DNA of 64,000 bases from Streptomyces sp. NRRL F-4489 (GTDB lineage: Bacteria; Actinomycetota; Actinomycetes; Streptomycetales; Streptomycetaceae), in the NCBI RefSeq assembly GCF_001509485.1, contig NZ_LLZI01000113.1, positions 17,103-81,102 of the forward strand, written 5' to 3'. The translations under genes were made by a program, and so were the position numbers. A model generated the notes under the pieces. That model was given only the letters and a program-made list of their open reading frames with translations, did no database searches and had not been told where the DNA came from. Shown here one piece after another: positions 56,878 through 64,000 of the stretch (within the stretch, counting starts at the first letter, position 1; every line of letters begins with the position of its first letter).

Positions 56878-57114
56878 ATGGCGAAGCCGCCTGCTCGCAA
56901 GCCTAAGAAGAAGGTTTGCGTGTTCTGCAAGGAGAAGATCTCCTACGTCGACTACAAGGACACGAACCTGCTGCGGAAGTTCATCTCCGACCGCGGCAAG
57001 ATCCGTGCCCGCCGGGTCACCGGTAACTGCACTCAGCACCAGCGTGACGTCGCCACGGCCGTGAAGAACAGCCGTGAGATGGCGCTGCTGCCCTACACGT
57101 CCACCGCGCGATAA
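56878..57114 (+). CDS. rpsR: 30S ribosomal protein S18
   Basis: A 78-residue protein with [16 protein letters not shown] (a CxxC pair, so it is of the zinc-containing C+ type), then [22 protein letters not shown]. Binds S6 in the 30S platform. Start ATG 56878 behind GGAGAGAGAC. The longer frame upstream runs through a parS site and is not used. Confidence 0.97.
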   Translation: MAKPPARKPKKKVCVFCKEKISYVDYKDTNLLRKFISDRGKIRARRVTGNCTQHQRDVATAVKNSREMALLPYTSTAR

Positions 57115-57132
57115 GGGAAGGGTGACCGACAA

Positions 57133-57579
57133 ATGAAGATCATCCTCACCCACGAGGTCTCCGGCCTCGGCACCGCCGGCGACGTCGTTGACGTCAAGGA
57201 CGGGTACGCCCGCAACTACCTGGTCCCGCGCGGTTTCGCGATCCGCTGGACCAAGGGTGGCGAGAAGGACGTCGAGCAGATCCGCCGCGGTCGCAAGATC
57301 CGCGAGATCGCCACGATCGAGCAGGCCAACGAGGTCAAGGCCAAGCTCGAGGGCGTCAACGTGAAGCTGGCCGTGCGGGCCGGCGACGCGGGCCGCCTGT
57401 TCGGCTCCGTCACCCAGGCCGACATCGCCTCGGCGATCAAGGCCGCCGGTGGTCCGGACGTCGACAAGCGCCGCGTCGAGGTCGGTTCGCCGATCAAGAC
57501 CCTGGGCTCGCACCAGGTCTCGGTGCGTCTGCACGCCGAGGTCGTCGCGAAGCTCGGCGTCGAGGTCGTCGCCGCCTGA
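57133..57579 (+). CDS. rplI: 50S ribosomal protein L9
   Basis: A 148-residue protein with the two-domain L9 layout: [33 protein letters not shown]-domain, a long connecting helix (about 45-75) and the C-domain ending [17 protein letters not shown]. Last gene of the operon; a hairpin follows. Confidence 0.98.
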   Translation: MKIILTHEVSGLGTAGDVVDVKDGYARNYLVPRGFAIRWTKGGEKDVEQIRRGRKIREIATIEQANEVKAKLEGVNVKLAVRAGDAGRLFGSVTQADIASAIKAAGGPDVDKRRVEVGSPIKTLGSHQVSVRLHAEVVAKLGVEVVAA

Positions 57580-57614
57580 GTGCCGTACCGAGCGCGGTAC
57601 ACAGCACAGCGCTG

Positions 57615-57646
57615 AAGGGCCGCATCCCGTCATGGGGTGCGGCCCT
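57615..57646 (+). terminator. Terminator after rplI
   Basis: AAGGGCCGCATCCC (57615-57628) pairs with GGGGTGCGGCCCTT (57633-57646, one G-T), loop GTCA. Confidence 0.75.
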
Positions 57647-57692
57647 TGGCGTTGCGCGGGTGGCCTGGGGCTGATGGTGCTCCGGGGCGGGG

Positions 57693-58556
57693 TCAGTCCT
57701 CGTCCTGGGCGCGCTGGTAGAGCTGGGCGACGTCCTCGTCGAAGTACGAGGCGTACGAGATGTCGTCCTGGTCGCCGCCGCCCTCGTGGCCGCCGAGGAC
57801 GCCGATGACCGTGCCGGTGTGGCTCTTGGGGTCGTAGTCGGCGAGCCACGGGCTGCCGCTGGTGCCGCCCTCGAAGTCCGTGCACTGGATGCGCATCTGG
57901 TTGTCGCTGAACTTCGTGGTGCGGTTCTGGCAGGAGATCGGGGTGTCCCGGCTGGTGGGGTAGCCGGTGATCTTGACTTCGTTGTCGAAGCCGCGGTCGA
58001 TGCCGATGCTGTTGCCGCCCAGCACGTCCTGGATCTGCTTGCCCTCTTTGGCGTCGAGGATGAGGAAGGCGACGTCGAGGTCCTCGTCCTGGGACTTGGC
58101 CCAGCGGTCGTCGACCACGACCTTGTTGACCTTCCACAGGCCGGTCGGCTCGTCGCCGTTGCGGTAGTCGGGGGCGAAGACCAGGTCGTCCACCGGCTTG
58201 CCGCTGTCCGCGTCGAAGGCGCAGTGGGCGGCGGTGACCAGCATGTTGCGGCCCCGGCTCTGCACCACGCTCGCGGTGCAGAAGTGGGCGCCGCGGTCGT
58301 CCTTCTCGAAGACCGCGCCGATCCGGGCGTTCTCCTCCGTGCGGCGCGGGGTGTAGGCGTTGCCGTCCCGGGGCGGGGCGGTGGCCGACGGATCCTGGTC
58401 CTGGGGGGCCTGGCCGGGTTCGCCGGACTTGCCGTAGCCGCTGCGGCCGGTGGCTCCGCTCGGGTGGGTCTCCTCGGCGGCGTAGCCCACCACGGCGGCT
58501 GCCCCGACGATGACCAGCGTCAGGGGCAGCAGGGATTTCCTGGCAAGCGCGCGCAC
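57693..58556 (-). CDS. Secreted trypsin-like serine peptidase
   Basis: A 287-residue exported protein. A signal peptide spans about 1-27 (SLLPLTLVIVGAAAVVGYAAEE). A Pro/Gly-rich linker follows, then a chymotrypsin-fold domain with His in VTAAHCAFD, Asp in DEDLDVAFLIL and Ser in FEGGTSGSPW: all three catalytic residues are present. Cysteines around the active site could form disulfides. It lies between rplI and a MATE gene. Substrate unknown. Confidence 0.87.
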   Translation of the reverse strand: MRALARKSLLPLTLVIVGAAAVVGYAAEETHPSGATGRSGYGKSGEPGQAPQDQDPSATAPPRDGNAYTPRRTEENARIGAVFEKDDRGAHFCTASVVQSRGRNMLVTAAHCAFDADSGKPVDDLVFAPDYRNGDEPTGLWKVNKVVVDDRWAKSQDEDLDVAFLILDAKEGKQIQDVLGGNSIGIDRGFDNEVKITGYPTSRDTPISCQNRTTKFSDNQMRIQCTDFEGGTSGSPWLADYDPKSHTGTVIGVLGGHEGGGDQDDISYASYFDEDVAQLYQRAQDED

Positions 58557-58596
58557 AAGGTCATTATCTGCGCGGGCCGCGGAATGGGGAGGTCCT

Positions 58597-59934
58597 TCAC
58601 CGGGAGGCCCCGGTCACAATCCACCGTCCGGAGCGGGTGCGCAGCCAGAGCGTCACCATGCGGACGGTCATCATCAGGGCCATCGCCCACCACAGGGCGA
58701 CCAGGCCGCCGCCGAGGGCCGGTACGGCCAGCGCCACCGGCGCGAACAGGACGAGCGTGACCACCATCGCGCCGGCGAGGTAGGGACCGTCGCCCGCGCC
58801 CATCAGGACGCCGTCGAGGATGAAGACGACGCCGGAGACCGGTTGGGTGAGCGCGACGACCAGGAGGGTGAGGAGCAGCGGGCCGCGCACGGCCGGGTCG
58901 GTGGTGAAGAGCGGGATGAACAGCGGCCGGGCGGCGGCGACGAGGACGCCGAGGACGAGGCCGGAGGCGATGCCCCACTGGACCATGCGGCGGCAGGCGG
59001 CGCGGGCGCCGTCCCGGTCCCCGGCGCCGAGGTAGCGCCCTATGATGGCCTGCCCGGCGATGGCGATGGCGTCCAGGGCGAAGGCCAGCAGCTGCCAGAG
59101 CGACAGCACGATCTGGTGGGCGGCGATCTCGGCGTCACCGAGCCGGGCGGCCACCGCGGTGGCGATCATCAGCACCGCGCGGAGCGACAGCGTACGGATC
59201 AGCAGCGGCACGCCGGCCTGGGCGCAGGCGCGGATGCCGGCGGCGTCCGGGCGGAGCGAGGCGCCGTGGCGGCGGGCGCCGCGGACGACGACGGTGAGGT
59301 AGACGGCGGCCATCCCGCACTGGGCGATCACGGTGCCCCAGGCGGAGCCGGCGATGCCGAGGCCGGCGAGGTAGACCAGGCCGGCGTTGAGGGCGGCGTT
59401 GGCGGAGAAGCCGCCGAGGGCGACGTAGAGCGGGGTCCTGGTGTCCTGGAGGCCGCGCAGGACGCCGGTGGCGGCGAGGACGACCAGCATCGCGGGGATG
59501 CCGAGCGCGCTGATGCGCAGGTACGTCGTGGCGTACGGGGCGGCGGACGGCGAGGCGCCGAAGACTTCGACGAGCCAGGGGGCGGTGGGCAGGACGGCGG
59601 CGATGACGGCCGCGCCGAGGAGCAGGGCGAGCCAGATGCCGTCCATGCCCTGGCGTATCGCCGCGGGGAGGTCGCCGGCGCCGACCCGGCGGGCGACCGC
59701 GGCGGTGGTGGCGTAGGCGAGGAAGACGAAGACCGAGACGGCGGTTGTCAGCAGGGCAGCGGCGACGCCGAGGCCGGCGAGCTGGCGGGTGCCGAGATGG
59801 CCGATGACGGCGCTGTCGACCATGACGAAGAGCGGTTCCGCGACGAGCGAGCCGAAGGCCGGCAGGGCCAGCGCGAGGATCTCGCGGTCATGGCGGCGGA
59901 GGGCGCGCCGTGGCGTCGCGGGGGCCGAGGTCAT
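58597..59934 (-). CDS. MATE family efflux transporter
   Basis: A 445-residue transporter with twelve membrane segments, DinF-like: FGSLVAEPLFVMVDSAVIGHLGTRQLAGLGVAAALL at the start, and FSANAALNAGLVYLAGLGIAGSAWGTVIAQ mid-protein. Exchanges cations for drugs or metabolites. ATG/GTG start at 59934. Divergent from dnaB across a 459-base region; in Streptomyces a MATE gene commonly precedes dnaB. Confidence 0.9.
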   Translation of the reverse strand: MTSAPATPRRALRRHDREILALALPAFGSLVAEPLFVMVDSAVIGHLGTRQLAGLGVAAALLTTAVSVFVFLAYATTAAVARRVGAGDLPAAIRQGMDGIWLALLLGAAVIAAVLPTAPWLVEVFGASPSAAPYATTYLRISALGIPAMLVVLAATGVLRGLQDTRTPLYVALGGFSANAALNAGLVYLAGLGIAGSAWGTVIAQCGMAAVYLTVVVRGARRHGASLRPDAAGIRACAQAGVPLLIRTLSLRAVLMIATAVAARLGDAEIAAHQIVLSLWQLLAFALDAIAIAGQAIIGRYLGAGDRDGARAACRRMVQWGIASGLVLGVLVAAARPLFIPLFTTDPAVRGPLLLTLLVVALTQPVSGVVFILDGVLMGAGDGPYLAGAMVVTLVLFAPVALAVPALGGGLVALWWAMALMMTVRMVTLWLRTRSGRWIVTGASR

Positions 59935-59947
59935 GGGGGAAATCTAA

Positions 59948-60210
59948 TCGTCCACAGGTAAGTGGTGCAAGTGTGTTGCGCTCATTACTTTCCGCTGTGC
60001 GGAGGTGAGGTGCGCGCGGGGTTGGCGCCGATCATGAACAGGTTGCCGAAGTTTTTCTCCCCCACAGCCTATGGATGGGGAAACCGCAGGTCAGAGCCGT
60101 TGGGGTGGCGTGATTGTGTGCTTGTCCACAGCAGTTTCCCCCAGCCCGTGCACAGGATTCGGGGAGTTCTCCACAGGTATGGGCCGGTCATCCACACGGC
60201 CTGTGGATAA
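59948..60210. other. DnaA-box cluster upstream of dnaB
   Basis: In the 459-base divergent gap (59935-60393): TCGTCCACA 59948, exact TTGTCCACA 60122, TTCTCCACA 60167, TCATCCACA 60188 and exact TGTGGATAA 60202 (reverse of TTATCCACA). The four between 60122 and 60210 lie within 90 bases. A promoter for dnaB must lie in the same gap. S. coelicolor is known to have high-affinity DnaA-box clusters outside oriC (H69, H24, D78); this may be one counterpart. Confidence 0.75.
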
Positions 60211-60393
60211 CCAGATTGGCGGACGGTGCGCGCGGGCCTACCGTGGTCCGGCACCCGCCGCCTGTTCCGGCCCTTCACGCCGTCCGAACTCGACGCGCCG
60301 TAACCGGAGCCGGGCGTCTTCGATTGTCAGGGCTGTGCCGTAAGAAAGAACCGCACAGCAAGGTCCGCGCCGCGGACGGGAGGAGGTGCCGGG

Positions 60394-61872
60394 GTGAGCA
60401 TTCCCGAGCCCATGGACGACCCCTGGGCGGACTCCGGTCCCAGCGACCTGCTGCCGGCCGCCCGCTCCCGCCGGGGCGAGGGCAAGGGCCGGGGCCGGGG
60501 CGACCGCCCGGACCGCGACGAGGACGGCGGCGGCTCCTGGGCCGGCGGCTTCGAGCGGGTCCCGCCGCAGGACCTGGACGCCGAGCAGTCCGTGCTCGGC
60601 GGCATGCTGCTGTCCAAGGACGCCATCGCGGACGTCGTGGAGGTCCTCAAGGGCGAGGACTTCTACCGTCCCGCCCATGAGCTGATCTACCAGGCGATCC
60701 TCGACCTCTACGCCAAGGGCGAGCCGGCCGACCCGATCACCATCGCGGCCGAGCTGACCAAGCGCGGCGAGATCGGCCGGGTCGGCGGCGCGTCGTATCT
60801 GCACACCCTCGTGCAGTCCGTGCCGACCGCCGCCAACGCCGAGTACTACGCGGAGATCGTCCACGAGCGGGCCGTACTGCGCCGCCTCGTGGAGGCCGGT
60901 ACGCGGATCACGCAGATGGGATATGCCGCCGACGGCGACGTCGACGAGATCGTCAACAAGGCCCAGGCCGAGATCTACGCCGTCACCGAGCAGCGGACCA
61001 GCGAGGACTACCTCCCGCTCAGCGAGATCATGGAGGGCGCGCTCGACGAGATCGAGGCGATCGGCTCGCGCCAGGGGCAGATGACCGGTGTGCCGACCGG
61101 CTTCACCGATCTCGACGCGCTGACCAATGGTCTGCACCCGGGCCAGATGATCGTGATCGCGGCGCGTCCGGCGATGGGCAAGTCGACGCTCGCGCTGGAT
61201 TTCGCGCGGGCCTGCTCGATCAAGAACAACATGCCGAGCGTGATTTTCTCGCTCGAAATGGGCCGCAACGAAATCGCGATGCGTCTGCTGTCCGCCGAGG
61301 CCCGCGTGGCGCTGCACCATATGCGCTCCGGCAGCATGACGGACGACGACTGGACGCGCCTGGCCCGCCGTATGCCGGACGTCTCGGCCGCCCCGCTCTA
61401 CATCGACGACTCGCCGAATCTCTCGATGATGGAGATCCGCGCGAAATGCCGTCGCCTGAAGCAGCGGAACGAACTGAAGCTGGTCGTCATCGACTACCTC
61501 CAGCTGATGCAGTCCGGCGGTTCCAAACGGGCCGAGAGCCGCCAGCAAGAGGTCTCGGACATGTCCCGAAACCTCAAGCTGCTGGCCAAGGAGCTGGAAC
61601 TCCCCGTCATCGCGCTCTCCCAGCTGAACCGTGGCCCCGAGCAGCGTACGGACAAGAAACCGATGGTCTCGGACCTGCGTGAATCCGGCTCCATCGAGCA
61701 GGACGCCGACATGGTCATCCTGCTCCACCGCGAGGACGCCTACGAAAAGGAATCCCCGCGCGCCGGTGAGGCCGACCTGATCGTGGCCAAGCACCGTAAT
61801 GGCCCGACCGCGACCATCACGGTCGCCTTCCAGGGGCATTATTCGCGGTTTGTGGATATGGCGCAGACGTAG
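60394..61872 (+). CDS. dnaB: Replicative DNA helicase DnaB
   Basis: A 492-residue hexameric 5'-3' helicase. An extra disordered N-terminus of about 50 residues is followed by the DnaB N-domain (PPQDLDAEQSVLGGMLLSKDA). The RecA-like motor has Walker A ARPAMGKSTLALDFA, Walker B VVIDYLQLM and the arginine finger region VSDLRESGSIEQDADMVI. No intein. Start GTG 60394 with GGAGGTGCC upstream. Loaded by DciA; lies beyond ribosomal genes as in other Streptomyces. Confidence 0.97.
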   Translation: MSIPEPMDDPWADSGPSDLLPAARSRRGEGKGRGRGDRPDRDEDGGGSWAGGFERVPPQDLDAEQSVLGGMLLSKDAIADVVEVLKGEDFYRPAHELIYQAILDLYAKGEPADPITIAAELTKRGEIGRVGGASYLHTLVQSVPTAANAEYYAEIVHERAVLRRLVEAGTRITQMGYAADGDVDEIVNKAQAEIYAVTEQRTSEDYLPLSEIMEGALDEIEAIGSRQGQMTGVPTGFTDLDALTNGLHPGQMIVIAARPAMGKSTLALDFARACSIKNNMPSVIFSLEMGRNEIAMRLLSAEARVALHHMRSGSMTDDDWTRLARRMPDVSAAPLYIDDSPNLSMMEIRAKCRRLKQRNELKLVVIDYLQLMQSGGSKRAESRQQEVSDMSRNLKLLAKELELPVIALSQLNRGPEQRTDKKPMVSDLRESGSIEQDADMVILLHREDAYEKESPRAGEADLIVAKHRNGPTATITVAFQGHYSRFVDMAQT

Positions 61873-61978
61873 GGGTGGGGTTCGCAGGGCCTCGCGGCTG
61901 ATGTCGTAATCTCACGACGGACGTCGTATACGACATCACCGTGAGCCGGCGCGTGAGCTGGCGCGTGGGTGCTGCTGC

Positions 61979-62545
61979 TCAGCGCCTCGTCTCGTACCTG
62001 GTCAGGACCACGCCGCCGGGAAATGTCCGCGTCTCCACCAGATTCAGGTTCACCCAGCTGTCCAGCGCGGTGAAGAACGGCGTGCCGCCGCCCACCAGGA
62101 CCGGATAGGCGGCGATCACGTACTCGTCGATCAGCCCCGCGCGCATGGCCGCCCCGGCGAGCGTTGCGCCGCCGATATTCATCGGGCCGCCGTCCTCGGC
62201 CTTGAGCCGGGTGATTTCGGCAATCGCGTCGCCGGTGACCAGGCGGGTGTTCCAGTCGACCTTGCCGATCGTCGAGGAGAACACCACCTTCGGCGTTTCC
62301 CGCCAGTTCCGCGCGAACTCGATTTCCGCAGGGGTGGCGTTGGGTTGCTGGTCGCCGGTCGGCCAGTAGGAGTTCATCGTCTCCCACAGCTTGCGCCCGT
62401 ACAGCGACAGGCCACTCGCCTGCTCGTGGTCGAGCCACCACTGGAACAGCTCGTCGCTCGGCGGTCCGCTCCAGCCGATGTCGTCGCCGGCCGCGGCGAT
62501 ATAGCCGTCCAGGGTGAGGTTCATGCCGTAGATCAGTTTCCGCAT
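61979..62545 (-). CDS. Dihydrofolate reductase-like (RibD C-terminal domain) protein
   Basis: A 188-residue NADPH-reductase-like protein. The start is MRKLIYGMNLTLDGYIAAAGDDIGW, the GRKLWETM motif resembles the DHFR/RibD fold, and NIGGATLAGAAMRAGLIDEYVIAAYPVLVGGGTPFF is the RibD_C signature. Such proteins are widespread in Actinobacteria and usually uncharacterised; a true DHFR is not implied. Start ATG 62545 with GGAAGGCT upstream. It marks the change from the conserved origin region to accessory genes. Confidence 0.88.
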   Translation of the reverse strand: MRKLIYGMNLTLDGYIAAAGDDIGWSGPPSDELFQWWLDHEQASGLSLYGRKLWETMNSYWPTGDQQPNATPAEIEFARNWRETPKVVFSSTIGKVDWNTRLVTGDAIAEITRLKAEDGGPMNIGGATLAGAAMRAGLIDEYVIAAYPVLVGGGTPFFTALDSWVNLNLVETRTFPGGVVLTRYETRR

Positions 62546-62569
62546 GGCCCAGCCTTCCGTCCGTGGGTG

Positions 62570-63058
62570 TCCGGCGTATGGACCAACGCGGCGCGGAAAA
62601 CTCAGGCGTTGGGCATCACCGTTTACCCGCCCTTTTATACACACCACGGGCTCGGCATTGCCTTCGGTGAGCCCGTCTTCGTCAACCAGGGGTGCACCTT
62701 CATGGACCAGGGCGGAATTCGTCTGGGCGACGGTATCCTGATCGGACCGAAGACCGATCTCATTTCCACCGATTACCCGGTGGAAGGCGCTCAGCGAAGG
62801 GAATTCATCACGCTGGCGCCTATCACGATCGAGGCCGAGGCATGGCTCGGCGCGGCGGTATCGGTTCTTCCCGGTGTCACGATCGGGCGTGGTGCGGTGG
62901 TCGGTGCCGGAACGGTCGTTACGAGGGGTGTTCCTCCCAGCGCTCTGGTGACCGGGGCGGCCGCGTTCGAGCGCAAGCGGTGGGAGGACCGAACCATGGT
63001 GCCGGCAGCGGCCCTGCCGCCCGGGCGTAGTGCCGGCGCTTCGGTTTTTATTCCGTGA
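62570..63058 (+). pseudogene. 5'-truncated sugar O-acetyltransferase
   Basis: Reads as the C-terminal two-thirds of a LacA/NodL/Maa-type acetyltransferase: VYPPFYTHHGLGIAFGEPVFVNQGC, GDGILIGPKTDLISTDYPV and the hexapeptide-repeat run AEAWLGAAVSVLPGVTIGRGAVVGAG. Full proteins are about 180-200 residues, with an N-terminal helical part that is missing here. Homology begins near 62610, just upstream of the opposing reductase gene's start. No in-frame start has a convincing ribosome site (GTG 62570 is possible). The tail after VTGAAAFERKRW is odd. Coordinates are approximate at the left end. Confidence 0.65.
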
Positions 63059-63773
63059 GGGGCACGCACTCGGAGAGCAGGTCGAGGACGTCGCGCCAGG
63101 CGCGATCCGCGTGGCGGGGGTGGTAGCCGACGCCGGGGACGGTGGGCTGGTCGACCGGCGGGTGGTGGAAGGCGTGCAGGGCTCCGCCGTAGACCACGAG
63201 GCGCCAGTCGACGCCGGCGGCCTGCATCTCGGCGGTGAAGGCGTCCCGTTGCTCGGCGGCCATGATCGGGTCCTCCGATCCGACCCCGGCCCATACGGGG
63301 CAGCGGATCTTCGCCGCCTCGCCCGGTCGGCCCGTGGTCAGCGCGTTGATCGTCCCGATCGCCCGGAGGTCGACGCCGGCGCGCCCGAGTTCCAGCGCGA
63401 TCGCGCCCCCGGTGCCGTAGCCGATGGCGGCGATCCGGTCGGGGTCGGTGCGCGGTTCGGCGAGGAGGACGTCGAGTGCGGCGCGGCCGACGTCCCGCAT
63501 CCGGTCGGGGTCGGCGATCAGCGGGAGGGCGTGCGCCAGCATCTCCTCGGGGTCGGTGAACCAGCGGCCGCCGTTGATGTCGAAGGCGAACGCCACGTAG
63601 CCCAGTTCGGCGAGGGCGTCGGCGCGGCGGCGCTGGAAGTCGTTCAGGCCCGTCCCCTCGGGACCGAGGAGGACCGCGGGCCGGCGGTCGGCACCGGCGG
63701 GGAGCGCGAGGTGCCCGATCATGGTGAGGCCGTCGGCCGGGTACTCAACCGTGCGCGTGGTGACAGTTGTCAT
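63048..63773 (-). CDS. Dienelactone hydrolase-like alpha/beta-hydrolase without nucleophile
   Basis: A 241-residue alpha/beta-hydrolase fold protein of the dienelactone hydrolase family. Start GTRTVEYPADGLTMIGHLALP-like, then the elbow AAIGYGTGGAIALELG, acid Asp in VGSEDPIM and His in ALHAFHHPP. The elbow normally reads GYCFGG or GYSxGG, with Cys or Ser as nucleophile; here the position is Gly (codon GGC), so classical hydrolysis seems impossible. It overlaps the end of the truncated acetyltransferase by about ten bases on the other strand. Confidence 0.85.
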   Translation of the reverse strand: MTTVTTRTVEYPADGLTMIGHLALPAGADRRPAVLLGPEGTGLNDFQRRRADALAELGYVAFAFDINGGRWFTDPEEMLAHALPLIADPDRMRDVGRAALDVLLAEPRTDPDRIAAIGYGTGGAIALELGRAGVDLRAIGTINALTTGRPGEAAKIRCPVWAGVGSEDPIMAAEQRDAFTAEMQAAGVDWRLVVYGGALHAFHHPPVDQPTVPGVGYHPRHADRAWRDVLDLLSECVPLTE

Positions 63774-64000
63774 GAAGGGGGACTGTAGTGGTGGTTGGGG
63801 TGGGGTGGTCGCGTCTTCACCGTGGGCTGAACTGGGCGGCGAAGGGCGGCAGTTGTGATGTACGAGGGGTGTGGTGCGGTTTGGGGTGAGTGGGGCGTGA
63901 GGGGCGTGCGGGAGACGGGGGCGGGGGTGGGCCGGCGTGGCGGGGGGGGGGGGGGGCGGTGGGCGGGGGGGGGGGGGCGGGGCGGGGTGGGGGGGGTTGG
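63774..64000. other. Gene-free, G-rich end with long G runs
   Basis: No open frame or element is supported here. From 63900 on the plus strand is almost purely G with a little C, T and A, including two runs of 14-15 Gs near 63941-63983. This may be sequencing or assembly error at a contig end. Confidence 0.6.

Overview
The window is the origin region of a Streptomyces-type chromosome. The DNA is very GC-rich with strong G/C bias at third codon positions, and the gene order is the classic one: gyrA-gyrB-dciA-recF-gnd-dnaN-oriC-dnaA-rpmH-rnpA-yidD-yidC-jag-rsmG-parA-parB. FemX, CrgA, class E sortases, a DLW-39 protein and the palindrome GTTTCACGTGAAAC (the Streptomyces parS sequence) all fit a sporulating, filamentous actinomycete. 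The species cannot be told from this alone.

Layout. 0-5 kb: a minus-strand group of three class E sortases (one cut by the window edge), pabA, a 58-residue membrane protein and a DUF881 protein, facing crgA. 5-13 kb: rhomboid protease, cyclophilin, DUF5324 protein, tRNA-Ala, HTH protein, Ser/Thr kinase, an exported protein, DLW-39, tRNA-Ile and a DUF3566 protein. 13-23 kb: gyrase and replication genes read toward lower coordinates, ending at oriC (22398-23376). 23-32 kb: dnaA and, divergently, the rpmH-to-parB series. 32-44 kb: trxA/trxB, an anti-sigma factor with sigM, a pseudokinase, murJ, a DUF6049 protein and the CCA-adding enzyme, an order also known from mycobacteria. 44-55 kb: LppU-like protein, MFS exporter, ino1, a PadR regulator, a class A penicillin-binding protein, a GT87 glycosyltransferase, an alanine racemase-like protein and FemX. 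55-62 kb: rpsF-ssb-rpsR-rplI, a serine protease, a MATE exporter and dnaB. 62-64 kb: accessory genes (a DHFR-like reductase, a 5'-truncated acetyltransferase, a dienelactone-hydrolase-like protein) and a low-complexity G-rich tail.

The genes serve two linked programmes: starting and segregating chromosome copies (dnaA, dnaN, dnaB, gyrase, recF, ssb, ParAB/parS), and building and dividing the hyphal envelope (sortases, CrgA, MurJ with its pseudokinase, PBP, FemX, YidC).

The most striking signal is parS. I count 31 exact 14-bp parS palindromes and three one-mismatch copies between 1408 and 56810. Many form strictly periodic arrays. Seven sit inside a sortase gene, mostly 24 bp apart. Six sit inside the anti-sigma gene exactly 33 bp apart. 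Both arrays are read in one frame as repeated VSRET peptides, in a cytoplasmic linker between the N-terminus and the membrane segment. Intergenic arrays use 22-23 bp or 33-38 bp spacing. A second layer is DnaA boxes: oriC holds about sixteen imperfect boxes and no exact TTGTCCACA, while exact boxes lie upstream of dnaA, upstream of dnaB and between crgA and the rhomboid gene.
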